Of a stretch of DNA of 64,000 nucleotides, positions 9,177 to 17,601 are shown in pieces. The number at the start of each line of letters is the position of its first letter. Within the stretch, counting starts at the first letter, position 1. This stretch comes from CAYLHB01 sp041908795 (GTDB lineage: Bacteria > Patescibacteriota > Minisyncoccia > Phycocordibacterales > UBA12088), in assembly GCA_041908795.1 (NCBI GenBank), contig JAYRER010000048.1:1-64000 (forward strand). The letters run 5' to 3'. A program made the position numbers and the translations under genes. A model generated the notes under the pieces. It had not been told where the DNA came from. It made no database searches and saw only the letters and a list, made by a program, of their open reading frames with translations.

Positions 9177-10026
9177 CAACAACTTTCCAAGCATTAAGGG
9201 AGAGTGCATAGGCTGCAAGTGTACCGAACGCAAGGAATGGCGCGAAGGGCACTTCGCTCTTCATTGTAATGGTGTATCCCCTCACAAACAAGCGACGGAG
9301 GTGTGCAAGTGCTCCCTCGTACGCCTCGCTAAGTTTATGGTAGCAGACAAGTGCAAGTCCCACGAGAGCACCCACCCAGAACGCGAGCATAACCGCCGCA
9401 AGGCCCCCCGAATACCCGAGGAGCCACCCGATACCAACCGCGAATTTCGCATCACCGAGTCCAAGCCACCTCCCCTTCGAGACAATCCATAGGAGTGCAA
9501 AGGGAAGCGCAAGGAGTGGTCCCGCCGCGAGATGGAGTCCGACTGTCTCTGCGCTGTAGGACGGAAGTGTAAGGAGACCGGTTACCAATGAGGCTAGTCC
9601 AAACACTATTGAAAAGAGATCGGGAATGAGCTTGGTCTTAAGATCGTACACCGTGATGGTAATGAGCGTACTCCATGCGACCAACGAAGCAATGAGGGCA
9701 AACACGTTGGTTGCTTCAAGGGTGAAGTACGTTGTAGTCTCCCCGAATGGGAATTTTGCGACAACAAGGAGGAACGCAACGGCTGTTGCAATCTCGACGA
9801 GCGGGTATTGAATACTAATATGTTTTTTGCATGAACGACACCTTCCAACCTGTACAAGATACGAGAGCACGGGAACAAGCTCATACCAGCGAAGTCTCTC
9901 CCCGCAGTGGGGGCACCCGGACCTCCCTGTAATGGGCTTGCCTGCACAGGTGCGTAGAATCACCACGTTTAGGAAACTCCCCACCGCAAGGCCAACCACA
10001 CACGCATAGAGGTATACAAGAAGCAT
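9145..10026 (-). CDS. pilD: Prepilin peptidase / N-methyltransferase PilD
   Basis: An A24-family aspartic protease of the inner membrane that cuts prepilin leaders and N-methylates the new N-terminus. The 293 residues contain the N-terminal motif GSFLNVVI, the two-CxxC zinc site (CPHCGERL and CRSCKKHI, about 38-70) and the two catalytic Asp motifs YDLKTKLIPD (about 127) and GLGDAKF. Around eight membrane helices are visible. Because the CxxC pairs are kept, methyltransferase activity is expected. A hexamer TAGGGT (10033-10038) ends 6 nt before the ATG, overlapping the end of the upstream pilin gene. That may be an internal promoter or chance. Confidence 0.95.
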   Translation of the reverse strand: MLLVYLYACVVGLAVGSFLNVVILRTCAGKPITGRSGCPHCGERLRWYELVPVLSYLVQVGRCRSCKKHISIQYPLVEIATAVAFLLVVAKFPFGETTTYFTLEATNVFALIASLVAWSTLITITVYDLKTKLIPDLFSIVFGLASLVTGLLTLPSYSAETVGLHLAAGPLLALPFALLWIVSKGRWLGLGDAKFAVGIGWLLGYSGGLAAVMLAFWVGALVGLALVCYHKLSEAYEGALAHLRRLFVRGYTITMKSEVPFAPFLAFGTLAAYALSLNAWKVVDAIGHLIFPF

Positions 10027-10027
10027 G

Positions 10028-10600
10028 TTAGTACCCTACACAGTAATACAGGTCACTATCATTGCACTCAACCGGTCCACTCGCAGAAGTGAATGTTCCA
10101 TCATATTCACTCGTGTCATTAAGCGCCCTGTGACTTGTTTCAAGTTTTGCTTGGATGATATAGCTCTGCCCGACAGCGTTCATACCAATGTGGTAATCTG
10201 GTGCCGGTGGAGCGACAGATGCATACGCTGTTGGAAAAGGAGCCCCTATGGCAACTGCGGGATAGACGGGGAAGCTCGAGAGGAATGAAGCGAGTGATGT
10301 ACCACTTCCCGGCGCACATCCTGCATCGTAATCAGATGGATTTTTACCCGCAAGGTCACCCTCAAGGGGACCGGAAGCATTCCCCGGATAACGCCCGCAC
10401 GCCTGCTTGTACTGTTCGAACGCAAGTTGCATATTCTGCACGTCAGCAATGCGACGATTGTCCCTACCCGTAGCTCGCAATGAACTGGTACCCGCTATCA
10501 CCACGCTCGAAAGTATCCCGATAATAGCAATAACCATCATCATCTCGACGAGGGTGAACCCTTGTTGTAGCGATGAGTATCGCAGTGAGTGTGTATGCAT
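10028..10600 (-). CDS. Type IV pilin, GFTLVE class
   Basis: A 190-residue prepilin. It has a short leader, the motif [21 protein letters not shown] and the RxxDxxRxxDxxxxQ helix common to pilins and pseudopilins (DNRRIADVQNMQLAFEQY). The C-terminal domain has a pattern of spaced Cys pairs. The ATG at 10600 is favoured because TATAAT (10607-10612) ends exactly 6 nt upstream, so it should head its own leaderless message, perhaps running into pilD. It is a paralogue of the next pilin (10697-11200). Confidence 0.88.
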   Translation of the reverse strand: MHTHSLRYSSLQQGFTLVEMMMVIAIIGILSSVVIAGTSSLRATGRDNRRIADVQNMQLAFEQYKQACGRYPGNASGPLEGDLAGKNPSDYDAGCAPGSGTSLASFLSSFPVYPAVAIGAPFPTAYASVAPPAPDYHIGMNAVGQSYIIQAKLETSHRALNDTSEYDGTFTSASGPVECNDSDLYYCVGY

Positions 10601-10606
10601 AGGAGA

Positions 10607-10612
10607 ATTATA
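10607..10612 (-). promoter_or_regulatory. -10 element for leaderless pilin gene
   Basis: A perfect TATAAT on the minus strand ends 6 nt before the ATG at 10600. It is the best -10 match at a pilus gene here. Confidence 0.65.
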
Positions 10613-10696
10613 CGGCACACGCTTGCACCACACCAACACAGTTATACATAAAGAATGAAGTGTGATGCATGAACACTCGCATACACACGCGGTCCG

Positions 10697-11200
10697 CTAG
10701 TTGCCTTTGCAGTAGAACCAATTGGGTGATACTTCGGGATTAGCTCCGCAGTCTACACCGGTACCACCCACGTCATCTCCATCAACATCGTCTTCTAACA
10801 CCTTGTTGCCTTGCTCCAATGTCGCCTTAATTACATACTGACTATTGCTTGAGTATGGAGCATAGGAATATGACCCACCTGATGGAGCGGTTGGAATGGC
10901 ACCTATGAACGAACCGAAATTTACAGTTCCACCGGTTCCGCCAACAGGACAACCACCACACCCATTACATGCATCTATTGCAAGTGTTGCAGGATACTGC
11001 CTGCATATGTCGCGGTACGACTCTAGTGCGAGCTGAAGGGAGGCAATATCGGCAACACGACGAGAGTCTCGTCCCTTTGCGCGCACACCATTAAGATTAG
11101 CAACCACTACCGAAGAAAGAATACCAATAATGGCTATCACTGTAATTAACTCTACCAATGTAAAACCTTTTTCTCTCATGGTCACACCAAAGTATCGCAT
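10697..11200 (-). CDS. Type IV pilin, GFTLVE class (paralogue)
   Basis: Up to 167 residues, or 160 if the ATG at 11179 is used. The shorter form begins MREKGFTLVELITVIAIIG with a three-residue leader, so the longer form with a 10-residue leader may be the real one. The helix DSRRVADIASLQLALESY matches the neighbouring pilin. The C-terminal half is rich in Gly and Cys (CNGCGGCPVGG). It is separated from the likely major pilin by a terminator and about 240 bp, and the upstream gap holds no other gene. Confidence 0.85.
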   Translation of the reverse strand: MRYFGVTMREKGFTLVELITVIAIIGILSSVVVANLNGVRAKGRDSRRVADIASLQLALESYRDICRQYPATLAIDACNGCGGCPVGGTGGTVNFGSFIGAIPTAPSGGSYSYAPYSSNSQYVIKATLEQGNKVLEDDVDGDDVGGTGVDCGANPEVSPNWFYCKGN

Positions 11201-11390
11201 ATGACAGCAATATCTACAATGCAGTTTTTGGAGTCATGCTGGACAATCTCCTTGTGGACATCATCAATCACACCATCCCTAAGGTGTAGGAAAGTGCTGC
11301 AACCCAACAAAGTCAATTCCACACATTAGGGTTGTGATAATTCATTCCCCGCGTCCCCTATAGGAGGGGGTGGGAATACCAAGTAAATAA

Positions 11391-11420
11391 CAAACAATGG
11401 GGCTCTCGCCCCATTGTTTG
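11391..11420 (-). terminator. Intrinsic terminator of the 11444-11833 pilin gene
   Basis: A perfect 13-bp stem with a 4-nt loop (arm CAAACAATGGGGC). On the minus strand it is followed by a T-rich tail (TTATTTACTT). It lies 24 bp past the stop of the pilin gene, making that gene a single-gene transcription unit. Confidence 0.85.
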
Positions 11421-11443
11421 TTGCATTTTGCATTACAAAATGA

Positions 11444-11833
11444 CTAGCAATCTGCGCCTGCAAAGGTGATACCTGTACTGTTGGGTTGTACGTTACCTAC
11501 GCATACTCCAAATGTAGCGGTCATAGTTACTGCTCCTCCTGCCGTAACACCGTTTGCACATGTTGGTGCAGTTGTCACTGTTCCGTTCGCACCCGACGGA
11601 GCAATCTGAGCGCCAGCAGCAAAAGTGCCAGTTAGATCTGGGGTGGCCTTGTCACACTCTGAAACCAAATCTGCATGCCATGCGGCCGCTTGTTGCTTAA
11701 ACTTAGCAATTTGGGCTCTGTCACGCGCACTGCTAAGCGATGCCAACACGACGCTGGCGAGGATGCCAATAATAGCAATGACGACGAGGAGCTCAATGAG
11801 CGTAAAACCTCTCTTTGATAAAGAACGTGTCAT
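11444..11833 (-). CDS. pilA: Probable major type IV pilin
   Basis: The 129-residue prepilin begins [27 protein letters not shown], with a 9-residue leader, and continues with a short Ala/Gly/Thr-rich domain containing three spaced Cys. The small size, the canonical leader, its own promoter and a strong terminator suggest it is the main pilus subunit. That is inference. Its start is well separated from the predicted transcription start, unlike most genes in this window: the 5' leader is about 66 nt and begins with a hairpin. There is no Shine-Dalgarno match before the ATG at 11833. Confidence 0.88.
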   Translation of the reverse strand: MTRSLSKRGFTLIELLVVIAIIGILASVVLASLSSARDRAQIAKFKQQAAAWHADLVSECDKATPDLTGTFAAGAQIAPSGANGTVTTAPTCANGVTAGGAVTMTATFGVCVGNVQPNSTGITFAGADC

Positions 11834-11873
11834 ACGTATGTTTAATTTATTACGTCCTGATAAATGTGCGCAC

Positions 11874-11901
11874 ACATCAGGGTGTGGAGAACACCTGATG
11901 T
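11874..11901 (-). promoter_or_regulatory. 5'-terminal hairpin in the pilin leader
   Basis: ACATCAGG and CCTGATGT form the base of a hairpin, with further TGT/ACA pairing inside. It begins within 2 nt of the transcription start expected from the -10 element at 11906-11911, so it would cap the mRNA 5' end. Such hairpins protect abundant messages from 5'-dependent decay. Confidence 0.55.
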
Positions 11902-11905
11902 ACCT

Positions 11906-11933
11906 ATCATACGACAGTCGGTGTGTGAGTCAC
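11906..11933 (-). promoter_or_regulatory. Promoter of the likely major pilin
   Basis: The minus strand reads GTGACT (11928-11933), a 16-bp spacer and TATGAT (11906-11911). The predicted start near 11899 leaves a 66-nt leader. Confidence 0.5.
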
Positions 11934-12046
11934 GTACGTGGTGTGGATAAGTATGCCGCGCTTGACGCAGTAATTTGCCTGTTGTACCAAAAAGGAAAGT
12001 AGCGGGGCAACCACTCACGAAACCTGTGTGCACAGTGGGGGTGATC

Positions 12047-13252
12047 CTAAATTGCGCTCGCAACGTTGTAAATGGGGAGGAGCACCGCGGCGACGAAAAC
12101 ACCAATGCCGGCACCGAGAACGATGATGAGGGCGGGCTCAATGAGGCCGATGGCGTTCTCAACCGTTTGATCGAACTCGCGCTGAAAAAAAGCGGAGAGC
12201 CGACCAAGTGTTTCGCCAAGCGTTCCCGACTCCTCGCCGATTTTCACCATCATCACGAGTATCATCGGCATTTCCGGGTAGCGGCGAAACGCATCCGAGA
12301 GGAGCTTCCCGCCACGTACCGCTTGCAAAACCTCGTCGAGAATTTGCTCGTAGACTTTGTTGCCCACCACGTCTCCCGCAAGCTCTATCGAGCGGTCCAT
12401 GGCGATAGCGCTCTTAAGACCTGTTGCGAGCGTGTCAGCAATACGCGAAATGTAAAGTTTACGGTAAAGATTACCCACAATAGGAAGGTCGATGACCATG
12501 CGACTTATCTTGTACCGACCCTTCTCTGTCGCTTGGTATCGCCAGAACGCGAAAATACCTACAGTGAGAAGCACGAACACCAGGATGCCGTATGTCGTGA
12601 AAAAATCAGATATTCCAAGAACTATCTTTGTGTAAAAGGGCACCTCTGCATTGAGATCATCAATGATCTTCTTAAGGCCGGGAATGACTACCGTGAGCAT
12701 GAGGATACCGATACCCAGAAGGGTGATGATGACCACCGAGGGGTAGATGAGCGCGTTGCGAGCCCTACTCATAGTTTCGTAGGTGCGGTCGAGGTAGTCT
12801 GCCAAGAACGTGAACGTGTTCGATAGCCTTCCCGTCTCTTCACCGATACGCACCATACTTACGAAGAACGAAGAAAATACTTGTGGCTGGCGCGAGAGCG
12901 CTCTTGAAATGGTACTTCCACCCTTGATGTCCTCAGCGACCGCGAGGAGTACGCGCTGGAGCATTTTGTTCTCTGCACCGGTACCAAGCACGGTAAACAC
13001 CGTAACGGCGCTTATTTGTGCTTCAAACAACGTGGAGAGTTGCCGTGCGAGAAACACGATCTCCTTTGTGGAAACATGCTCAATATACTTATTAATTGAC
13101 GCGAGCACGTCACGCTTTTCAGCGGAGGCGATTTTTACAATAACGTAGCCCTGCCGCTGGAGCCCGCTTATAGCGGCATCCTCAGTGGGCGCTTCAACGG
13201 TTCCCTGCCGCTCCTTGCCCGCTTGATCTATAATTGTGTAGGAGAAGAGCAT
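12047..13252 (-). CDS. pilC: Type IV pilus inner-membrane platform protein PilC
   Basis: A 401-residue GspF-family platform protein that couples the PilB and PilT motors to pilin insertion and removal. It has two repeats of the T2SSF fold. Each ends in a membrane helix, near residues 165-190 and 370-395, with a further helix near 220. The family motifs F-A-R-Q-L-S-T-L-F-E-A and I-G-E-E-T-G-R-L (repeated as I-G-E-E-S-G-T-L) are present. The N-terminal SHAPE-like segment LFSYTIIDQAGKERQGTVEA fixes the start. It lies downstream of pilT, separated by an AT-rich inverted repeat. Confidence 0.95.
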   Translation of the reverse strand: MLFSYTIIDQAGKERQGTVEAPTEDAAISGLQRQGYVIVKIASAEKRDVLASINKYIEHVSTKEIVFLARQLSTLFEAQISAVTVFTVLGTGAENKMLQRVLLAVAEDIKGGSTISRALSRQPQVFSSFFVSMVRIGEETGRLSNTFTFLADYLDRTYETMSRARNALIYPSVVIITLLGIGILMLTVVIPGLKKIIDDLNAEVPFYTKIVLGISDFFTTYGILVFVLLTVGIFAFWRYQATEKGRYKISRMVIDLPIVGNLYRKLYISRIADTLATGLKSAIAMDRSIELAGDVVGNKVYEQILDEVLQAVRGGKLLSDAFRRYPEMPMILVMMVKIGEESGTLGETLGRLSAFFQREFDQTVENAIGLIEPALIIVLGAGIGVFVAAVLLPIYNVASAI

Positions 13253-13259
13253 GGGAGGA

Positions 13260-13345
13260 ATTTCTAATTTCTAATGCCAAATTTCTAATCTAACCTCAAA
13301 AAAGTGTTGTTCGTTATTAGAAATTAGTAATTATAAATTTAGTAC
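13260..13345. repeat. AT-rich inverted repeat, second member of the family
   Basis: The left side contains ATTTCTAATTTCTAAT plus another ATTTCTAAT, and the right side contains TTATTAGAAATTAGTAATTATAAATTT. The loop is about 30 nt. Its composition and layout match 4502-4590. It fills the pilT-pilC gap, both genes being on the minus strand. Confidence 0.6.
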
Positions 13346-13349
13346 TTTT

Positions 13350-14444
13350 TTAGAGCATGCGCTCCAAGTCCTTCGGATCAATCGAGGTCTGCATCGCATG
13401 TTCAATTGTTATCTCACCGCTTCGCACAAGCCTTAGGAGCGATGCGTTCATGGAAATCATCCCGTCTTCTGAGCTTGTCTCTATGATACTGTTGATTTCG
13501 TGCGTGCGCTGTTCGCGAATCATGTTTGCAACCGCCTTATTGTTAATGAGAAGTTCGTACGCGGGCACGAGACCGCCGGAAATGCGGGGTACAAGACGTA
13601 TAGAGAATATTGCAAGGAGTGATGAAGAGAGCTGAATGCGTATTTGTCCCTGTTGATGCGCAGGGAAAGAGTCTATGATGCGGTCTATGGTTTGAGCGGC
13701 ATTGTTGGTGTGCAGGGTTGAAAGTACGAGATGCCCCGTCTCAGCAGCGGTCACTGCGGTCGAGATAGTCTCGTACTCCCGCATCTCACCAAGCATGATT
13801 ACGTCTACGTCCTGCCTAAACGCGCCCTGAAGCGCGGCGTGAAAACTCTTGGTGTCAAGTCGCACCTCTCGCTGGTCGATAAGGCATTGCTTTGGTGTGA
13901 AGAGGTACTCGATTGGATCTTCAATGGTAACAATGTGTTCGGCACGTGTCTCGTTGATGTGCTCTATCATGGCCGCCAGTGCGGTCGATTTACCCTGCCC
14001 CACAGGACCGACCATGAGAAAAAAACCCTGCTGGCGATCTGCAAACTGTAGCAATACGTCCGACAAGCCAAGCTCTTCAAAGGTACGGATGTTATTCGGA
14101 ATATGACGGAGCGTGAGTGAGACCGAGCCCTGCTGAACACTCGCATTTCCTCGAAACCTCGCTTTCTTAAGCGTATGGTAGTAGGCAAAGTCGAGCTCCA
14201 TGTCTGCCTCAAAACGCGCAAGCTGTTCTGCTGACGTCATTAGGGTAAGTAGACCGAAAGTATCATCCGGCGTAAGCTCCTCATACTGAGTGAGCGGGAT
14301 GAGCGAACCGGACACTCGTATTACCGGTTTGTAGAACGCTTTGAAGTGCAAATCTGAAGCACCTTCCGCCAACAGATGGTCAACGAGCTCAGTGATGAGT
14401 TTCTCTTGCTTACTGGTTGGCTTTGTTGTGGTGTGGGTTACCAT
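13350..14444 (-). CDS. pilT: Type IV pilus retraction ATPase PilT
   Basis: A 364-residue hexameric secretion ATPase that drives pilus disassembly. The Walker A motif is GPVGQGKST (146-154), a variant of the usual GPTGSGKST but with the essential GKST. The Asp-box IEDPIEYLF, Walker B DVIMLGEMRE and His box GHLVLSTLHTN are all present. AIRAG, usual near the C-terminus of PilT, is not obvious here. It sits between the response regulator and pilC on the minus strand, with a 5-bp gap to the response regulator. Confidence 0.93.
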   Translation of the reverse strand: MVTHTTTKPTSKQEKLITELVDHLLAEGASDLHFKAFYKPVIRVSGSLIPLTQYEELTPDDTFGLLTLMTSAEQLARFEADMELDFAYYHTLKKARFRGNASVQQGSVSLTLRHIPNNIRTFEELGLSDVLLQFADRQQGFFLMVGPVGQGKSTALAAMIEHINETRAEHIVTIEDPIEYLFTPKQCLIDQREVRLDTKSFHAALQGAFRQDVDVIMLGEMREYETISTAVTAAETGHLVLSTLHTNNAAQTIDRIIDSFPAHQQGQIRIQLSSSLLAIFSIRLVPRISGGLVPAYELLINNKAVANMIREQRTHEINSIIETSSEDGMISMNASLLRLVRSGEITIEHAMQTSIDPKDLERML

Positions 14445-14449
14445 ACCTC

Positions 14450-14854
14450 TTATTCTGACACCTTCTCCTTGCGCTCCTTAATGATACTCGTCACTTTCTG
14501 GAGTACGTCCGATGGTACATTGCTCGCTTTCAAGATGTAGCCATCAACATTGTACTTGCGCGCCTCCTCAATCTCAGACTCTTGACCTTGATTCGATAGT
14601 ACCACGAGGATGGGGTCCTTACACAAGTGTTCCTCGCGAATAGTTTTGAGAAGTGTGTACCCATCGAGTTTAGGCATCACAAGATCGAGCACAATGACGT
14701 CCGGACACTCCCCCTCGCGGAGTTTCACGAGAACTTGCTCGGAATCAAGGAACCCTTCGACGTTGTACCCGGCCTCTTTAAACTTGAGTGTGTACATGTC
14801 GAGCAAAAACTCGTCGTCGTCAACAAGAAAAAGTTTGTATTTTCCGGTGTTCAT
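14450..14854 (-). CDS. Single-domain CheY-like response regulator
   Basis: A 134-residue receiver domain without an output domain. It has the acidic pocket DDDE near the N-terminus, the phospho-acceptor Asp in VIVLDLVMP, the Ser/Thr switch (VVLSNQG) and the conserved Lys in YILKAS. I use the ATG at 14854; a GTG at 14881 would overlap the pilB stop. Its place between pilB and pilT suggests it acts on pilus extension/retraction by protein contact, as stand-alone receivers do in twitching systems. No histidine kinase gene is in the window. Confidence 0.9.
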   Translation of the reverse strand: MNTGKYKLFLVDDDEFLLDMYTLKFKEAGYNVEGFLDSEQVLVKLREGECPDVIVLDLVMPKLDGYTLLKTIREEHLCKDPILVVLSNQGQESEIEEARKYNVDGYILKASNVPSDVLQKVTSIIKERKEKVSE

Positions 14855-14877
14855 CGTGAGATTAAGATAACTGGTAA

Positions 14878-16680
14878 TCACGTCATGGTAATGTCGGGAC
14901 CGCGAGGAGTTTCCACCTCCTCAAGGATATACTCGCCTCCAAGTTGGTTTACCTCTTCGAAGGGTATTTCTTTACGAAACGCTTTCACAAGTGCATCCTC
15001 TCGCATAGTGAGCATACCATACCTGCGGGCTATCTCGTACATGCGTGTATCGTCTGCGCTTTCGAGAATGGCCTGCTCAAGCTCTTGATTCACGGGCATG
15101 AGTTCAAAAACACCCGTGCGCCCTCTCGTACCCGTCGGGCACGAGCCGGTTGCTTGTATCCCCAACACCTCCGTCGCCTTAGGAATAACGTGACGAAACT
15201 CCTCGGGGAGATCGGCAAACTGCTTGTCAATTTGCTCCTTGAGTGAACCCTCTATGGGAATTTTTCTTCCCGCTCCCTCACACAGCTTTCTCACAAGACG
15301 CTGGCCGATGATAAGCTCGAGTGTAGGTGCAAGGAGGTACGGGTCAACACCCATATCAATGAGACGCGGCACCGCCCCCGTCGCGGTGTTGGTGTGGAGT
15401 GTTGAAAACACAAGGTGACCGGTGAGCGCGGACTGCACGGCAAGCTGTGCAGTCTCTTTGTCACGTATTTCACCAACCATGATGATGTCAGGGTCTTGAC
15501 GAAGAATAGAGCGCAGACCCGATGCGAACGTATACCCTATTTCAGGGCGCACTTGGGACTGGCTCACCCCCTCAATGTCGTACTCGACCGGGTCTTCAAG
15601 TGACACCACATTCATTTTGTCACGTTCCACTTCTTGGAGCATACCGTAGAGCGAGGTGGACTTACCGGAACCGGTGGGGCCGGTAATAAGAATAAGTCCA
15701 TAAGGCTTTGCCACTGCAGCGCGTATGATTTCCATCTGCCATTCAACAAGTCCGATAGACTGGAGGCTCGCGATACCTTTGTTCGGGTCGAGGATGCGCA
15801 TCACCACCTTCTCACCGTAGTTTGTGGGGAACGTCGATACGCGAAAGTCAATTCTTCTCCCGCCTATTTTCGCAGAAAAACGTCCGTCCTGTGGACGCCG
15901 CCGCTCATCGAGCTTGATTCCCGAAAGGATCTTCACACGTGCCGCAACTGCGCGTGCAACTTTTGAAGGCAATTTGATAGACGTATGGAGCTCTCCATCA
16001 ACACGAAACCGCACTCGTAAATCGTCCGGACCGGGCTCTATATGGATGTCTGACGCACGTCCATCAATCGCACTACGTAGCAGCGTTGCCACAATCTTGG
16101 TGATCGGTGCGTCCTCACGAACGTCGTGATTGAAGTCGGTCTCTGACGGTTGCGCCACGTCGAGTTCCACCTCAAGTCGACTACTGTCTTCTTCTTCAGA
16201 AGCATCGTTAAGCTCGGATGTGTTAAATGCGGTGAGCGCTTCCCCAACATCGCCGGATACACTCTTGTATGACTTTACTATGGTTTGGAAATCTTCCTCA
16301 GAAATGAGGAAGACCTTGAAAGTGACATTTTTCTTTGCGGCGATAAAATTGAGTGCATCGAGCGCCTCAATATTGTCTGGGTCGACCACGCCGACCTTAA
16401 GGACACTGTCCTCTATTCCTAATGGCACCGCCTTGTAGTGTTGGGCAGAGTCCTCCGGTATGTACGACAGTATTTCGTACGGGATTGAATCGGCACCCAA
16501 TTCGAAAACGGGAATGTTCCAATAAAGCCCTTTGGCAACTAAAATCTGGTGTGACTGAACACCATGACGCGCAAGCACGACTTCCAATGAATCGGTCGTC
16601 GTGCGCATCTCCTCCGCAACCGCAACCTCATCCTTTTCGTCGAGCACGCCCTTTTCGCGAAGTAGCGCAATTAGATCCAT
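14878..16680 (-). CDS. pilB: Type IV pilus extension ATPase PilB
   Basis: A GspE/PilB-family ATPase of 600 residues that powers pilus polymerisation. The N-terminal MshEN-type domain spans about 1-150, followed by an acidic linker (153-190) and the ATPase core with Walker A GPTGSGKST (334-342), Asp box LEDPVEYDI, Walker B DPDIIMVGEIRD and His box GHLVFSTLHTN. The tetra-Cys zinc site common in this family is reduced: only KLCEGAG and GSCPTG supply Cys. It ends in TGA and is followed by the response regulator. The gap to the upstream PilP-position gene is 9 bp. Confidence 0.95.
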   Translation of the reverse strand: MDLIALLREKGVLDEKDEVAVAEEMRTTTDSLEVVLARHGVQSHQILVAKGLYWNIPVFELGADSIPYEILSYIPEDSAQHYKAVPLGIEDSVLKVGVVDPDNIEALDALNFIAAKKNVTFKVFLISEEDFQTIVKSYKSVSGDVGEALTAFNTSELNDASEEEDSSRLEVELDVAQPSETDFNHDVREDAPITKIVATLLRSAIDGRASDIHIEPGPDDLRVRFRVDGELHTSIKLPSKVARAVAARVKILSGIKLDERRRPQDGRFSAKIGGRRIDFRVSTFPTNYGEKVVMRILDPNKGIASLQSIGLVEWQMEIIRAAVAKPYGLILITGPTGSGKSTSLYGMLQEVERDKMNVVSLEDPVEYDIEGVSQSQVRPEIGYTFASGLRSILRQDPDIIMVGEIRDKETAQLAVQSALTGHLVFSTLHTNTATGAVPRLIDMGVDPYLLAPTLELIIGQRLVRKLCEGAGRKIPIEGSLKEQIDKQFADLPEEFRHVIPKATEVLGIQATGSCPTGTRGRTGVFELMPVNQELEQAILESADDTRMYEIARRYGMLTMREDALVKAFRKEIPFEEVNQLGGEYILEEVETPRGPDITMT

Positions 16681-16689
16681 AGGATAACC

Positions 16690-17052
16690 CTAGCGTGTTG
16701 ATGTGGCATTTGTGTCCGGCACAAACCCAACATTGGGTAACAGGAAAGGATTTGGACGACCGATAGAGAAACTCGGGAGCGGTCGCCCAATCTCACGCAA
16801 CGCCATGAACGCCGGGGTGGTAAAGAAAGCTTCGTCAATAGTGATCGAGGCGATAAGTTCCAATTCGTTTATAAGCTCTTGATCCAACTTTACACTGGCA
16901 CGTGATGGATCAACTTGCTCACCCTCCGTATTGGTGCGCACAATGCCAACATCGGAGTCCTGTCCACGCACTACATTTCCATAGAGCAAAAGCGCACCAC
17001 CAACACTCATAAGTGCCAAGAGTAGCGAACTGGAAATTGTATATTTGTTCAT
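16690..17052 (-). CDS. Small membrane-anchored protein in the PilP position
   Basis: A 120-residue protein with one N-terminal membrane helix (about 6-25) and a short, probably extracytoplasmic tail that ends in a Pro/Asn-rich segment (GRPLPSFSIGRPNPF). I see no PilP lipoprotein Cys. Its start overlaps the pilO stop by 4 bp, so it is co-translated with pilO. By position it may be a component of the PilM-N-O alignment complex. I do not recognise a family, and the function is inferred only from context. Confidence 0.7.
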   Translation of the reverse strand: MNKYTISSSLLLALMSVGGALLLYGNVVRGQDSDVGIVRTNTEGEQVDPSRASVKLDQELINELELIASITIDEAFFTTPAFMALREIGRPLPSFSIGRPNPFLLPNVGFVPDTNATSTR

Positions 17053-17597
17053 GGTTTAAGCCAATACGTTACCACGGAAAGCTCGTATTTTTGAATATCA
17101 TACCCTTCCTCGTCTTGCGACACGCCAAGCTCTCGCACGTCAACCAGCCGGAGACTCTGCTCAATGTCTCTCAAGAAAGATACAAAGTCGGAATAGCGCG
17201 CCTCAACGGAAAAACCGAGTTTCGTCTCGCCGTAGGGCAGTTTCTCGTTGTTTGCAGTTTGCCTGTTGTCATTTTTTGATTCTGAAAGCGATATATCCTT
17301 TACCACGAGTCCGTAGGTAGCGGCGGCATTCTTGATGTCGAGCAAAAGCTGAATATTGTCGACATCGTCGGGAAGAAGCTTTATAAGTCTCGCCTCATTT
17401 TCATCACCAATAGCTTCATACGTTGCGAGGAGTCTGGCACGATCGGCTTCCAGCTTAGTCGCCTTTATATTGACATCTTCGAGACGCGCCAACTCCGTTC
17501 GTTGTTCCTGTATTTCTTCATAGCGCGGGTTAATCCACGAGAAAAAAAGCCCGACGCTCGCAACCAAAAAGAAAAATGGCATTAATAGTCTTGACAT
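17049..17597 (-). CDS. pilO: PilO-like alignment complex protein
   Basis: A 182-residue protein with one N-terminal membrane helix (about 4-20), a coiled coil (about 25-60) and a small ferredoxin-like C-terminal domain. That is the PilO/GspM architecture. PilO pairs with PilN and links the platform to the envelope. The segment YSDFVSFLRDIEQSLRLVDV is typical of PilO. It follows pilN by 4 bp and overlaps the next gene by 4 bp. Confidence 0.85.
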   Translation of the reverse strand: MSRLLMPFFFLVASVGLFFSWINPRYEEIQEQRTELARLEDVNIKATKLEADRARLLATYEAIGDENEARLIKLLPDDVDNIQLLLDIKNAAATYGLVVKDISLSESKNDNRQTANNEKLPYGETKLGFSVEARYSDFVSFLRDIEQSLRLVDVRELGVSQDEEGYDIQKYELSVVTYWLKP

Positions 17598-17601
17598 ACT
17601 G

